DNA of 64,000 bases from positions 18,842,056-18,906,055 of the forward strand of contig OX393570.1 in assembly GCA_947652115.1 (NCBI GenBank). Reading direction: 5' to 3'. Below, one piece after another: positions 41,321 through 50,658 of this stretch. The stretch's first letter is position 1; each line of letters starts with the position of its first letter. The notes below the pieces were generated by a model, which ran no database searches, was not told the origin of the DNA, and saw only the letters and a program-made list of their open reading frames with translations. A program made the position numbers and the translations under genes. Source of the stretch: Blastomussa wellsi (lineage: Eukaryota; Cnidaria; Anthozoa; Scleractinia; Plerogyridae).

Positions 41321-42937
41321 TGTGCTGCCTTTGCAATGGCATCTGCAAATGGTTAGACATTCTAGTCTTCTCGGATAAGGACGGAAAACCGTAGGTCCCT
41401 TCTCCTGCATCTTCAGTGTTACGGTAAACAGGGGACATTAAAGAACCCAAGTACTTCTCGCAAAGAGTAGAGAACGAGGTTCCCTGTGTTGTGGTCTGGC
41501 CTTGTTTCAAGGGTTGGTGCTCAACATAGGGATAACCTCACTGTACCTTTCCCCCTTGGACAGACTTGTCCAAGAAAAATTGAGTATGAGTATCCCAGAA
41601 ATAGAAATAGTTCTTTCATAGGGCTGTTTTGGCCAACATTCTACTCATATAGCTCCACAAGATGGTGAATCAGACCTTGGACCCCCAGGGCTAAATTGGG
41701 CCTTCTGGGCTGACACAGATCTTTTGAATTTACAGACCAGTAATTTGTGGCGTACAAACACCTAGCCTCGCCATACAAAGCAGTAATTTGTGGCTTACAA
41801 ATACCTAGGCTTACAAACTAATAACTTGTGGCTTACAAAGTCCTTGTATACAAGGCAGTAAATTGTGGCTTTCAAATACCTCGGTCTATAAACCAGTATG
41901 AAATTTGTGGCTTACAGATAACTTGTCTTAGACAACCAGTAATTTGTAGCTTAGAAATACCTCGTCTTACAAACCAGAAATTTGTAGCTAACAAATACCT
42001 CGGCCTACAAACCAGTAATTTTTACCTTAATACCTCGGCCTACAACTTGAAACTTTGCAGTTGTGTGAACCAGAATATGCAAGTTGTCGAACATGTCATT
42101 ACTTTCTCGTGCCACCCAAGTGCAACCTGCTCTAAGCCTGAGGCACCACGTCTAAACAGTGCTGTCATTGACCTCTGCAGGAGTCTATGGAAGCTCTCAT
42201 TCACCATTTCAAGCTTTTCACAGAAGGTTATCAAGTTCCCCCGGGTGCGACCTACACAGCAATAGAAGCTCCTAAGGTATATTTAACGAATCGATACACC
42301 GATCAGGGATCCATTTTATGTCGTCACGTACCTATTACCTTCCAATTTGATCAGTTACCACTTGAAAGGGTGTGTTGTAGACAAGAATGATCCTGTTCTT
42401 GATGTTTTCAGGGAGAGTTTGGTGTTTATCTTGTTGCGGATGGCACCAACAAACCTTACCGCTGTAAAATAAAAGCTCCTGGATTTGCGCACTTGGTGAG
42501 TGCATGTCTTCATATAAGCTTAAACGTATAAGAGATTGTCCACAGGAATTTTTTGGGCCATGGTAGTCCAAGGAGAGGAACTTCATGATGAAGGTCTGCT
42601 GCACATTTTCGCGTCGAATGTGTATGTTTCAAGGATTTTAAAATTCTTTTTGTTTTGATTGCTGTTGGAGAATTGGTGTCTGTAGAATTCAGAAAAGATC
42701 TGATTGTTCTGTCGTTCCGACTTCTCTCCAGGCTGGTATGAACTTGTTAGCAACTGGACACATGTTGGCTGATGTTGTAGCAATTATGGGTAAGCTCTCA
42801 CGTCACCCAGATTTGGTTTGCGCTGTTTTGGAAGAAAGTGACAGGAATTTCAATGCTTGATCTTCTAATACACCATTTTACTTTTCCTTGTATCTTCAGG
42901 TACTCTCGATGTTGTGTTTGGCGAAATCGATCGCTAA
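30001..42937 (+). CDS. NDUFS2: NADH:ubiquinone oxidoreductase core subunit S2, copy B
   Basis: Sixteen exons: 30001-30089, 31246-31376, 31873-31976, 33782-33862, 34427-34547, 35433-35545, 36307-36381, 38160-38237, 38930-39015, 39253-39372, 40018-40069, 40753-40830, 42181-42276, 42412-42495, 42732-42789, 42900-42937, joining to 467 residues. Same complex I role as copy A. His96, Tyr145 and Asp197 of the quinone site are kept, so it can be functional. Exon lengths and phases equal copy A except three extra bases in exon 1. Exons 4, 7, 10, 14 and 16 encode identical protein. Exons 6, 8 and 15 hold about two thirds of all replacements. Exon 3 ends GAG|GCAAAG, a GC-AG intron, where copy A has GTAAAG. 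It follows copy A by 741 bases in the same direction. Whether B is a standby, a stage- or tissue-specific isoform or redundant is unknown. Confidence 0.94.
31551..31783. mobile_element. MITE in NDUFS2 copy B intron 2
   Basis: The ends are inverted copies over about 75 bases: CTCAGTGATGC, CAATCAAAAC, AGCAGTTGG and GATAGGCTTCCATCAATCAA on the left, with complements in reverse order on the right. Non-coding. Confidence 0.8.
32069..32204. mobile_element. MITE, CATAATACACC family, copy 2
   Basis: Begins CATAATACACC and ends GGTGTATTATG, with AAAATTTTGCATAA in the left arm and its counterpart in the right. Its internal sequence matches the copy at 11560-11702. It sits about 90 bases into NDUFS2 copy B intron 3, just after the GC donor. 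Confidence 0.85.
33098..33350 (-). mobile_element. tRNA-derived SINE (family 4)
   Basis: On the minus strand: GGTGAGAGCGCTCGCCTCC (A-box region) and CCCGGGTTCGATTTCCCG (B box), then TTCTCGTCCTTGCTCCGAG, CCTCCGGGTACTCCGG and AAAACCAACATTTCC. It is flanked by an ATA-rich tract and lies in NDUFS2 copy B intron 3. Confidence 0.85.
38701..38853. mobile_element. hAT-like MITE upstream of NDUFS2 copy B exon 9
   Basis: CAGTGCTCGAAATTAG at the left and CTAATTTCGAGCACTG at the right are exact inverted copies. AACTTA flanks both sides as a target duplication. The CAGTG ends resemble hAT elements, though hAT normally duplicates 8 bp. Confidence 0.8.
39790..39960 (+). repeat. Dispersed repeat, AGGAGACCGATCTGGGCGTG family, copy 1
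   Basis: AAAGGAGACCGATCTGGGCG, TGGCCC, ACAGCGTTT and AAACGAGAC also occur in this order at 61320-61600. It lies in NDUFS2 copy B intron 10. Confidence 0.7.
41215..41610 (+). mobile_element. tRNA-derived SINE (family 1), full copy
   Basis: The head GGCTGGTTAGCTCAGTTGG contains a perfect A box (TAGCTCAGTTGG, 41223-41234), and GGTTCGAGTCC (41267-41277) is a perfect B box. The body matches 22075-22414 and the tail matches 5145-5290. Although the head resembles a tRNA, the sequence continues into the shared SINE body, so it is not a standalone tRNA gene. Confidence 0.9.
41740..42055. repeat. Degenerate tandem repeat of about 45 bp
   Basis: About seven imperfect units with the pattern CAGTAATTTGTGGCTTACAA, then ATACCTCGGCCTACAAAC. 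It lies in NDUFS2 copy B intron 12, ending about 125 bases before exon 13. The open frame through it is not a gene. Confidence 0.75.
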
Positions 42938-42968
42938 GTTGTGGAGTATGGACGGTTGCTGTTTCTTC

Positions 42969-42971
<3 letters not shown>

Positions 42972-43043
<72 letters not shown>

Positions 43044-43045
43044 TA
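42972..43045. repeat. (TAA)n microsatellite
   Basis: About 24 uninterrupted TAA units in the 3' UTR of NDUFS2 copy B. Confidence 0.95.
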
Positions 43046-43474
43046 TAACTATAATGTGACGTACTTGTTAATTAGCTTGTGTCTCTTTCGGTCTTTTCCG
43101 TAATGTCTACAGTCTGGTGCAGTAAACCTTTGCAATAGCGTATCTATAGTCTATACCGGATGACGGTTGTAAACGTATTTTATGTACACTTGATGTTATT
43201 ACTTTTACTCCGGCATATACTTAGACTTATTTTGCGTTTCATAGTGGTTTTAAGAAAATGCATCAATTATTCTGCTAGGAAATTTTTAAGATTTTATGCG
43301 CGTACATAGGCCATTGTAACGCAAAGATTCCATCAGTGAGATGGTTGCGTGACCACAATGTGACGTCTTCAAAGAAGACTCCACTTGTGATTGTATTATT
43401 TTGTAAAATAGACTAAATTGATAATTGGCTAGATTTTAAAATAGACTAGATTTAAAATTGAAATAGACTATTCA

Positions 43475-43480
43475 AATAAA
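43475..43480 (+). terminator. Poly(A) signal of NDUFS2 copy B
   Basis: AATAAA in TTCAAATAAACTG, conserved with copy A and followed by the related sequence TTAATTGCAGCG. Confidence 0.65.
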
Positions 43481-43540
43481 CTGTCAGTGATCTTAATTGC
43501 AGCGTTTTTTCCTCGTGTACTGAAGTTTTTTTTATTTCCC

Positions 43541-44305
43541 GTCTTGGCACCAGTTACACGTTTTCCCGTGTTTGGCACCAGTTGCCTGTTTTCCCGCGCT
43601 TGGCATCGGTTGCAACCTGGCTTCGAACCGCTGACCGAGGAGCCCGTTGACTCTGGGGACGAGATTGCCCCGCCTGGTACCGGTTTCGCTGTTTTCCCGC
43701 GCATGGCAGTTGCACCTTTTTCCGCGCTTGGCACCAGTTACACCTTTTCCCGCGTATGGCAACAGTTGCACCTTTTCCCGCGCTTGGCAAGAGTTGCACG
43801 TTTTCACTCGCTTGACAACTGTTGCACCTTTTCCCGCGCATGGCAACAGTTGCACCTTTTCCCGCGCATGGCAACAGTTGCACCTTTTCCCGCGCATGGC
43901 AACAGTTGCACCTTTTCCCGCGCATGGCAACAGTTGCACCTTTTTCCGCGCTTGGCACCAGTTACACCTTTTCCCGCGCATGGCAACAGTTACACCTTTT
44001 CCCGCGCTTGGCACCAGTTACACCTTTTCCCGCCCATGACAACAGTTGAACCTTTTCCCGCGCTTGGCAACAGTTACACCTTTTCCCGCCCATGACAACA
44101 GTTGAACCTTTTCCCGCGCTTGGCACCAGTTACACCTTTTCCCGCCCATGACAACAGTTGCACCTTTTCCCGCGCTTGGTACCAGTTGCCTGTTCAGTTC
44201 CCGCCCTGGGCACCGGTTTTATGTTTCCCCTCTCTCGGCACTGGTTGCATTTTTTCCTGCGCTAGGTACCAGTTGCTTTTCCCGCGCTTTGCACTGGTTG
44301 CGGTA
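43541..44305. repeat. 28-bp minisatellite with TTTTCCCGCGC in each unit
   Basis: About two dozen units of the form GTTGCACCTTTTCCCGCGC followed by ATGGCAACA or TTGGCACCA, period 28, interrupted at about 43618-43675. It starts about 60 bases after the copy B poly(A) signal. Open frames on both strands are by-products. Most units contain TTTCCCGC, which fits the E2F consensus TTTSSCGC, and many contain ATGGCAAC, an RFX half-site; binding is untested. Confidence 0.95.
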
Positions 44306-45245
44306 TTTTATTTGAGTTTTGATTGGCTCATTGTGTTTGTTGTCATTAGTAACAGCAATCATTTGAAAATTAGCACATTGCTTGATTGTGTATTTGCTAT
44401 TTGAGCAAAGGGAAAAGTGCTTCCAGTTTAACAATTAACTGGATTTTCCAAAACCAACGTTAGGAACTTTGAATAATGAAATTGATTTTCAGAACTGAAG
44501 CGTGCGTGGTATTACCAAGGCAACATGGTATCACAAAGAGAACTTGAAACTTCTTTTAAAAATTGAGTAAATGTAGTCAGGAGTTGACATAGTTTTTCAA
44601 AAGTGCCTTTCGGTCACTGACGTATATTTTGGGAGACCTTTCGGCTAACTCTTAACTCTACCACTGATGAAGGCAGTCTGACGTATAAATCCGCTTTTAG
44701 ATGGTGCTTTCAATTTTCTTGAATATGTCATCGTATGACTACTTCATATAAGTTGACCTTGAATAAACTGGCTAGATCATTGTCTAATCGGTACCCCGAT
44801 GGTAGGTCAGCATCTGGTTCCTAGCTACTAGATGGTTGAAACGGCAAAAAGGTAACTCTCGAGGGGGGGGGGGATGGGTATTTACGTCTAGCTACAATAA
44901 TCATTGAGTTATTGCTAATTCTTGTGGACACTGACGAATTTGACAAAAAAAATTCAGTTTTGAATAATATGAAATCCGTTGCTGAAGGAGCTTCTTCCAA
45001 TCGCGGCTCATTGGGCTTAGAAACACGTGATTTTCACAAGTTGCGCGAGAATTTTTCGCAAGAATCTCTGACGAGTACTGTAACGGTCTGAACACTCTGT
45101 TCGCGAAGGCACGCGTAAATGTCTGTTTTAGTCTTCTGTTTTGTTAAAAAAAGAAAAAAACGGCGAGTACCAGTTAGTACAAGGGAAGGGACGACGCAGT
45201 TTTCTTCATCAGTTTTTTTTTCGCTTTTCCCTTTTTTCGTACAGT
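44306..45245. other. Intergenic sequence, no gene seen
   Basis: No exon, RNA gene or bounded repeat was recognised apart from a short G run near 44863. Confidence 0.4.
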
Positions 45246-45484
45246 CCTAGGGCCAGTTTCTCGAAGGCGCCGGAAACTTTTCGGGTCCGTAAAGCCAGTT
45301 TTAGTTATCTGTATCTAAAAGACAGAGACGTTTATAGGCCTGAAATTTTAATTTGTATGAAGGGAACCACTGTTCATATCAATAACATGTGAATAAAACA
45401 GCTATGTATAATCATAAGTTTTGGGATTTTGCTATGACTCCGGCTGCCAAAACTTTCCGGGACCTTCGAGAAACGGGCCCCTGG
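45246..45484. mobile_element. MITE with TTTCTCGAAGG ends
   Basis: CTAGGGCCAGTTTCTCGAAGG-type left end and CCTTCGAGAAACGGGCCCC right end are inverted, as are CGGAAACTTTTCGGG and CCAAAACTTTCCGGG next to them. Confidence 0.75.
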
Positions 45485-45923
45485 GTCGGTAAAAGTCAAG
45501 TACCAATTCAAGTTCCAACCGATTTTCACCTTGGTCAATTTTGCTTCACCAGCATGCTTATTAGACTACCTGCTGGCCTTATATATACAGTATAGTCCGT
45601 CTTTACTGTAAGGGTCGGACTAGCGGTGAGCCTAACAGTGCGGTATGGACGGGAGAAGTTTGGGGCGAAACTGTTATCTCGCTGCAGTCCCATCTCGCGC
45701 GTGTTGTACCCTTTATCGCAATCCCTTTCTAAATTTCGAGAGAAATGTTTATCTGAATGCCAACTGCATGACCCGTCTGATGGATTCAGAGCAACTGACA
45801 TTTTTGATTCAATCCGAAAGGTGACATTGTAACTCTGAATCTGCTTTAAGACCTTTGTTGCCTTACATTATACATGTTATAGGTCAATGACGCTGGAAAT
45901 CTTTCAAACCGCATTTTTATAAC

Positions 45924-46632
45924 GGAAACCAAGTTCGGTTAGCAACCTGACCTAGCTTTGTTGGACAAAACACTTGATAAATGAGGCCTTTTACAAATCC
46001 AGTTGGAAAAAATTAGCAAGAACGTCGCGACACGCGAGAAGACGCGCCGGCTTTCAGCGTTTCTGTCTGTTGCGGTTTCAAAGCTTTTATGACACCCAAG
46101 GACAGACTCGAGTGTTGACAATGTGTTGACATGTTCTAGCCAACGCTCGAAGCGTTAGCCGATCATATTTTTGGGTTGTGAGAGCAACGCATAATTCAAA
46201 CACTGTGACGTAGGCGGTAGTCCCTCTTTTTCTAGACTACGAGCAGTCCCTTTTTTTCATAGTCAGTCGAGTGCGGAGCGAAAACATGGCCGCGCGAAAC
46301 CTGGGAGACGCGCCCACGCAGCGAGGAACGAAAAAGAGGGACTACTGCCTAAGCCACAGCGTTTGAATTATGCGTTGCTCTCAGAACGCAAAAATATGAT
46401 TGGCTAACGCTTCGACCGTTGACAAGAACGTGGCAACACATTGTCAACACTCGAGTCTCTCCTTGCGTGTCATAAAAGCTTTGAAACCGCAACAACACAC
46501 AAACGTTGAAAGCTCTTATCGCGTGTCAACGACGCTCTTGCTATTTTGCCTACTGATTTTGGAAAAGACCTCATTTATCAAGTGTTTTGTCAGGCAAAGC
46601 TAGGTAAGGTTGCTAACTGAACTTGGTTTTCC
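45924..46632. mobile_element. Fold-back element with arms of about 310-350 bp
   Basis: Nearly the whole 709 bases is an inverted repeat. Both arms carry AACCAAGTTC, ACAAAACACTTGATAAATGA, TTGCGGTTTCAAAGC, ACTCGAGTGTTGACAATGTG, GAAGCGTTAGCC and AGAGCAACGCATAATTCAAA. The centre (about 46225-46345) contains a GCGCGGCCATGTTTTCGC-type module in minus orientation. Confidence 0.9.
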
Positions 46633-47419
46633 TTCCATTGAAATCAGAATAATCGAAATGGTGGTTCTAGACGAATCTCACAGTATAGCCCAGCATAGAC
46701 ATGGCAAATAATATTTTTGTTTTTAATGCTTTTCTTTCCCACTGTTTTCCATTAGACTGATGAACATTGGCCGTCCCTGAGATACCAGTGTACCACAAAA
46801 GACAAAAATCTTGAATTTCATGTACCAGTTACCGATTAGAAATTGCTTCAAGCTCTGACGGAGCGTCGTTCACTCCGAATCAGGTGAATGTAGCGCAACA
46901 GAAATTCACTTGAAGCTTTCCACCTCTATCGGGGAACATTGTATTGAACCGACGAATCTTCTGCTGACACAAAGCCGGATCACAGAAACCTCATAAGCTC
47001 AGCTGCGTTTATCCTTGTTGCACATTTAGCGCATACACGGCTTGAGGCAGACAGGCTTGACATTTTCGACTCCCGCTCGTTACAGAATTTCAAACAAACT
47101 CTCAGCTGAAACCGTTAGCCTACGATTGAAGTCTCCGTAAAACGTTTAAAATCACATCTGCAAACGCTACAAAAATCGTTGCAAGGCCTCCTTACCTTCA
47201 CTTGTTCTTGGGAGTTTCAATGATCGAAGACATCCCTTTCGTTGTATTCATTTTGTCAGGTTTTCTCGTGACGAAAACTGTTTTCATCTTAGAAACTCCC
47301 GGGGTAGCGATGACAAGGAAAATTGGCAGGGCGTCAAGATTAGGATTAAATCAATATGCGCGGTTAATTAGATTTGAAGTTAACACCAAAAATCACTCGG
47401 CCGTGAAGGTCAAACGCTG

Positions 47420-47625
47420 TGGCTTGGGCGGTAGTCCCTCTTTTTCGTGCCTCGCTGCGTGGGCACGTCTCCCAAGTTTCGCGCGGCCATGTTTTCGCTC
47501 CGCACTCGACGGACTAAGATAAAAATTGACTGCTCGTAGTCTACTCTTTTTCGTGCCTCGCCGCGTGGGCTCGTCTCCCAGGTTTCGCGCGGACATTTTT
47601 TTCGCTTCGCACTCGACGGACTAAT
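47420..47625 (+). repeat. Tandem pair of a GC-rich module
   Basis: Two direct copies (about 47430-47518 and 47545-47625) of a module with CTTTTTCGTGCCTCGC, TGCGTGGGC, CGTCTCCCA, TTTCGCGCGG and GCACTCGACGGACTA. A third, inverted copy forms the centre of the fold-back element at 45924-46632. Confidence 0.8.
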
Positions 47626-48259
47626 ACCTCATTCACACTAACAAAACTTGTGTAGTTATACCAGGTTAGACAAATTGAAAATAAGCAACCGCAGACTGAA
47701 AGACTGAATTTTACATAGGATTCATGTAAGTTCTAATGTGTTCTAAGTCAACAATCATCAATTAGTAACTTTCATGAACAAAACAATTTTAAACCGTGTT
47801 TAACTAAACAGCTTTTAAACGTTTTTAAACTTTGGTGTGAATCGGGTATAAGAAAAAAAGGGACTGCTCGTAGTTTATTATTCGAGTAACTAAAACGGTA
47901 CTCGCATTTTTCAATCGTTGAAAGCGCGGAAACGGGAGAATAATGAATGCACTGGACGCCAGCGAAAGCGGGGAAGGCCCATCCTCACGTATTATACTTC
48001 AATTATAATTGTGCGTTTATACCTCTATTGTCATCGTCCTGGCAGAGAACACTGCTAAACGAGAGCTGTAAAGTTGCAAAATATCCTAGTAATCTTAAAA
48101 GAAAAAATTTCTTTCGTTAATATTCGCTGCAGGGGCTTCTCAAGTTTCTTTATACGGGGGTTAACCCTTGATAACAATGTTCTGAAGTATTTAACTGTTT
48201 TGACTTGTTCCCAAAGGAACTACTTCATGGTTCAGTGTGCATTTTGGAAAGATTAGCCT

Positions 48260-48420
48260 CAATTTTTAAAATTTGTCATTTTGCAATCCGCCTCAATCTT
48301 CTCCATCCTTGTTCCATTTTGGTTTAGCGTTTCCTCGCTGGGGTTTTTCTTCCTTAGTAAGCTGTTATTTAGAGATTTCCTTCGTTCGTCGCAAAAATGA
48401 CTCAAAATATTGTGACGGAG
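48260..48420 (+). repeat. Dispersed repeat, copy 2
   Basis: Inverted relative of 28020-28215, sharing CTTCTCCATCCTTGTTCC, TCTTCCTTAGTAA and TCGCAAAAATGACTCAAAAT. Confidence 0.7.
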
Positions 48421-48430
48421 CTTCTCCAAG

Positions 48431-49394
48431 GTTTCTGTCATTTTAAAGGTTTGTTGGTCTTTGTTTATAGCTCGGTATTCTAGTTTAAGATTAATATGCA
48501 AGGTTTCTAAAATTGGCACAAGATTTCTAAATTTATATTGTGTTGGTTACTCGATTAAGTGTTTGTATTGAAGCTCAGTTGATTAGCCTGGGAATTTTTG
48601 CTGACCTTGGCTTGGAACTCCATGAAAGCTCTTGTTATAGTGTCCTGTTCTTTAGTTTTTGTTCTTCTGAGTTTGTCATTGGACATTCGCCGTCTTTGCG
48701 TTGGTATTTCGTGTAGGTCTGTTTATATTCGTTTTCTCAGTTTTTGTCTCATCCGTCCAAGGTCACCGGGATTCTAACCCAAACATGTCTACGGTTTTCC
48801 AACATAAACTTAGAGAGCCTTCATGCACTAGTTAGTTGAAGTAGTAGCACCAGAAGTGGTAGTGGTATAGGGGCACCCAACGAGAAAACTGCGGCAAAAT
48901 GCATTCTTTTATCCAAATGAATGAAAATGTAAGATATTAAAACATTTATAGTTGTTCTTAAGTGTTGCTGGGAAAATTTGTTCCTTTTTCCAGCATATGA
49001 TCCATAATTTTTTCCCAGCCAGCAATAAAAAGAAACAACAAATGCGCGCAAATGGCACTGAAATCCACTCTTCTCAACGACATTCAAGCCTTCGTCGAGC
49101 AGTTTCTTCAGTCGCCCTTCCGAGTTTCAATCGGCCAGTACAAAAGTAGCATTTTTTTCAGTGACACCTCCCATGAGAAAATATATACTGAACCATTTTG
49201 CCAGCCAGCAACATTTGCGCTGGGGAACAGATAAAGTGAGGAACAGATCGACTCGTTGGGTACCCCTGGTAGTAATATTAGTAGTCAGAAGTTGTAACTG
49301 TAACAGCAGAAGTTTAAAGAAGCAGACGATTTAGACTCTTGCTACCTCTTGCTCTGCTAAGCGAGTATCCATCAATTTCCCTGAACAACCCAAC
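48431..49394. other. Intergenic sequence, no gene seen
   Basis: AT-rich with no supported exon. Confidence 0.35.
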
Positions 49395-49421
49395 GATGAT
49401 GATGATGATGATGATGATGAT
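49395..49421. repeat. (GAT)n microsatellite
   Basis: Nine GAT units. Confidence 0.9.
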
Positions 49422-49479
49422 AAATTCATCTGAAGTGTGCACATTCCAGTGTCTAGCTTGAATATGCTCAAATGCGCAT

Positions 49480-49845
49480 TACAGAGTCATTAAAAGCTAA
49501 AATTCATAACAATTACAATATTATTCGAGTTTGTTTTTAAAATCAGCAACAATGCAGTCTGCCCTCCATCAGACCGGATGACAAAAAAGGAAGAGCGTTC
49601 CAAAGTTTAGGCGCCACCTATGTAAAAGAGTGATCACCAAGAGTTATCTTAAAAATAAATAGATATCGATCCTGGATAGCTAAGAAGAAGACTATCATGA
49701 GAGCTCCTTGGACAATACCCTGAAGGTGACTTGACATTAATTAACGATTCTATATAAGTACAGTAAGTAGTAGGTGCCAAACCGTTGTTGCAATAGTCAA
49801 TCCTAGCGGAAACAAACACATTTACAAGAGTCACAGACCGCCTTT
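49480..49845 (-). pseudogene. Decayed LINE reverse transcriptase C-terminal fragment
   Basis: On the minus strand TLVNVFVSARIDYCNNGL, then after frameshifts ITLGDHSFT, an in-frame stop and VAPKLWNALP, follow the order at the C-terminal end of CR1/L2/RTE-type LINE reverse transcriptases (the xSRxDYCNxxL block followed by a PxLWNxLP block). Stops and frame changes show it is dead. The exact clade cannot be told by eye. Confidence 0.7.
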
Positions 49846-49849
49846 TAAG

Positions 49850-50646
49850 ATAATTATTTCCTTATACGCTGAACATTGTAGAGATAATAAAAGGGTAAAA
49901 GCTTGGGTAGACATCGAAGGCTTGGAGTCAAAACAAGAACCGGGGTTCTAGCAGAAGAAAATTTGCGGAAACATCGCAATCACCAACTCGTATGCCATCA
50001 ATGTTAAATTTGTGTTTCTGAGGGGTGGTACCTCAAGTGATGCAATAGATTGAATAAGCTCATGTCTGTTCCTCCTCAGCCCAAACGAAAAGTTATTACA
50101 AATCAACATCACCCCGCAAGGAGTTGATTTTGTTAGTCTATTAGAAGACTGAATTCCACAGGAATCTTTGCCTTGTGTTTCTCCATTTCTCCAGGGCGCC
50201 CTGATTTCTCTGTGCAGGCGTCCAGTCCAAGTCCACACGTCAGGTCGTGTGGACGTGTGTGAACGAGGCTGGAAACCCCGAAAGTTTTGAACTTTTGAGG
50301 GTTTGGGGAATTGATTTGTACTGTGTAAATATTGTTTTATCGGCGAAACATTGAAGGTATCATGCATTATTGTTGAAGGAACGCCATCCCACATGTGAAC
50401 TGATAGTTTTGTCGTGGTTTTATTGCAGACATGTTTACAAAAAGCATGCTTCCCGTTGCGATACCTCCCATTGCGGTTAGATTTTCAGCTGTCTGGTGCT
50501 GGCTTGGAAATGAGAAAAACAGTTCCCCTCAGTGGCTGGAAATCGTATTTCACCTGCATGGAGGACTTTGACGAAAATCGGAGGCTTAGAAAGATTATCA
50601 AACGTCGTTTTAATTGAATTTTGCAAATTAATTGTGAGTGGGGTTT
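49850..50646. other. Upstream region of LIPE, no gene seen
   Basis: No repeat or exon with clear boundaries. The LIPE promoter presumably lies in the last few hundred bases. Confidence 0.4.
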
Positions 50647-50658
50647 CAAGATGGCGGA
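50647..50658 (+). promoter_or_regulatory. YY1-like element over the LIPE start
   Basis: CAAGATGGCGGA overlaps the ATG and is preceded by TTT as in the other three genes that share the element. Confidence 0.5.

Larger units (their letters stand above)
42938..43505 (+). other. 3' untranslated region of NDUFS2 copy B
   Basis: It starts after the stop, contains a TAA/AAT microsatellite of about 24 units (42972-43045), and ends in sequence homologous to the copy A tail with a conserved AATAAA. Confidence 0.65.

Noticed and set aside
42838..43103. Poly-Asn / poly-Ile open frames after NDUFS2 copy B
   Set aside because: They are translations of the TAA microsatellite in the 3' UTR.
43487..44404. 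Open frames of 100-200 codons on both strands
   Set aside because: They read through the 28-bp minisatellite; the peptides are repeats without domain character.
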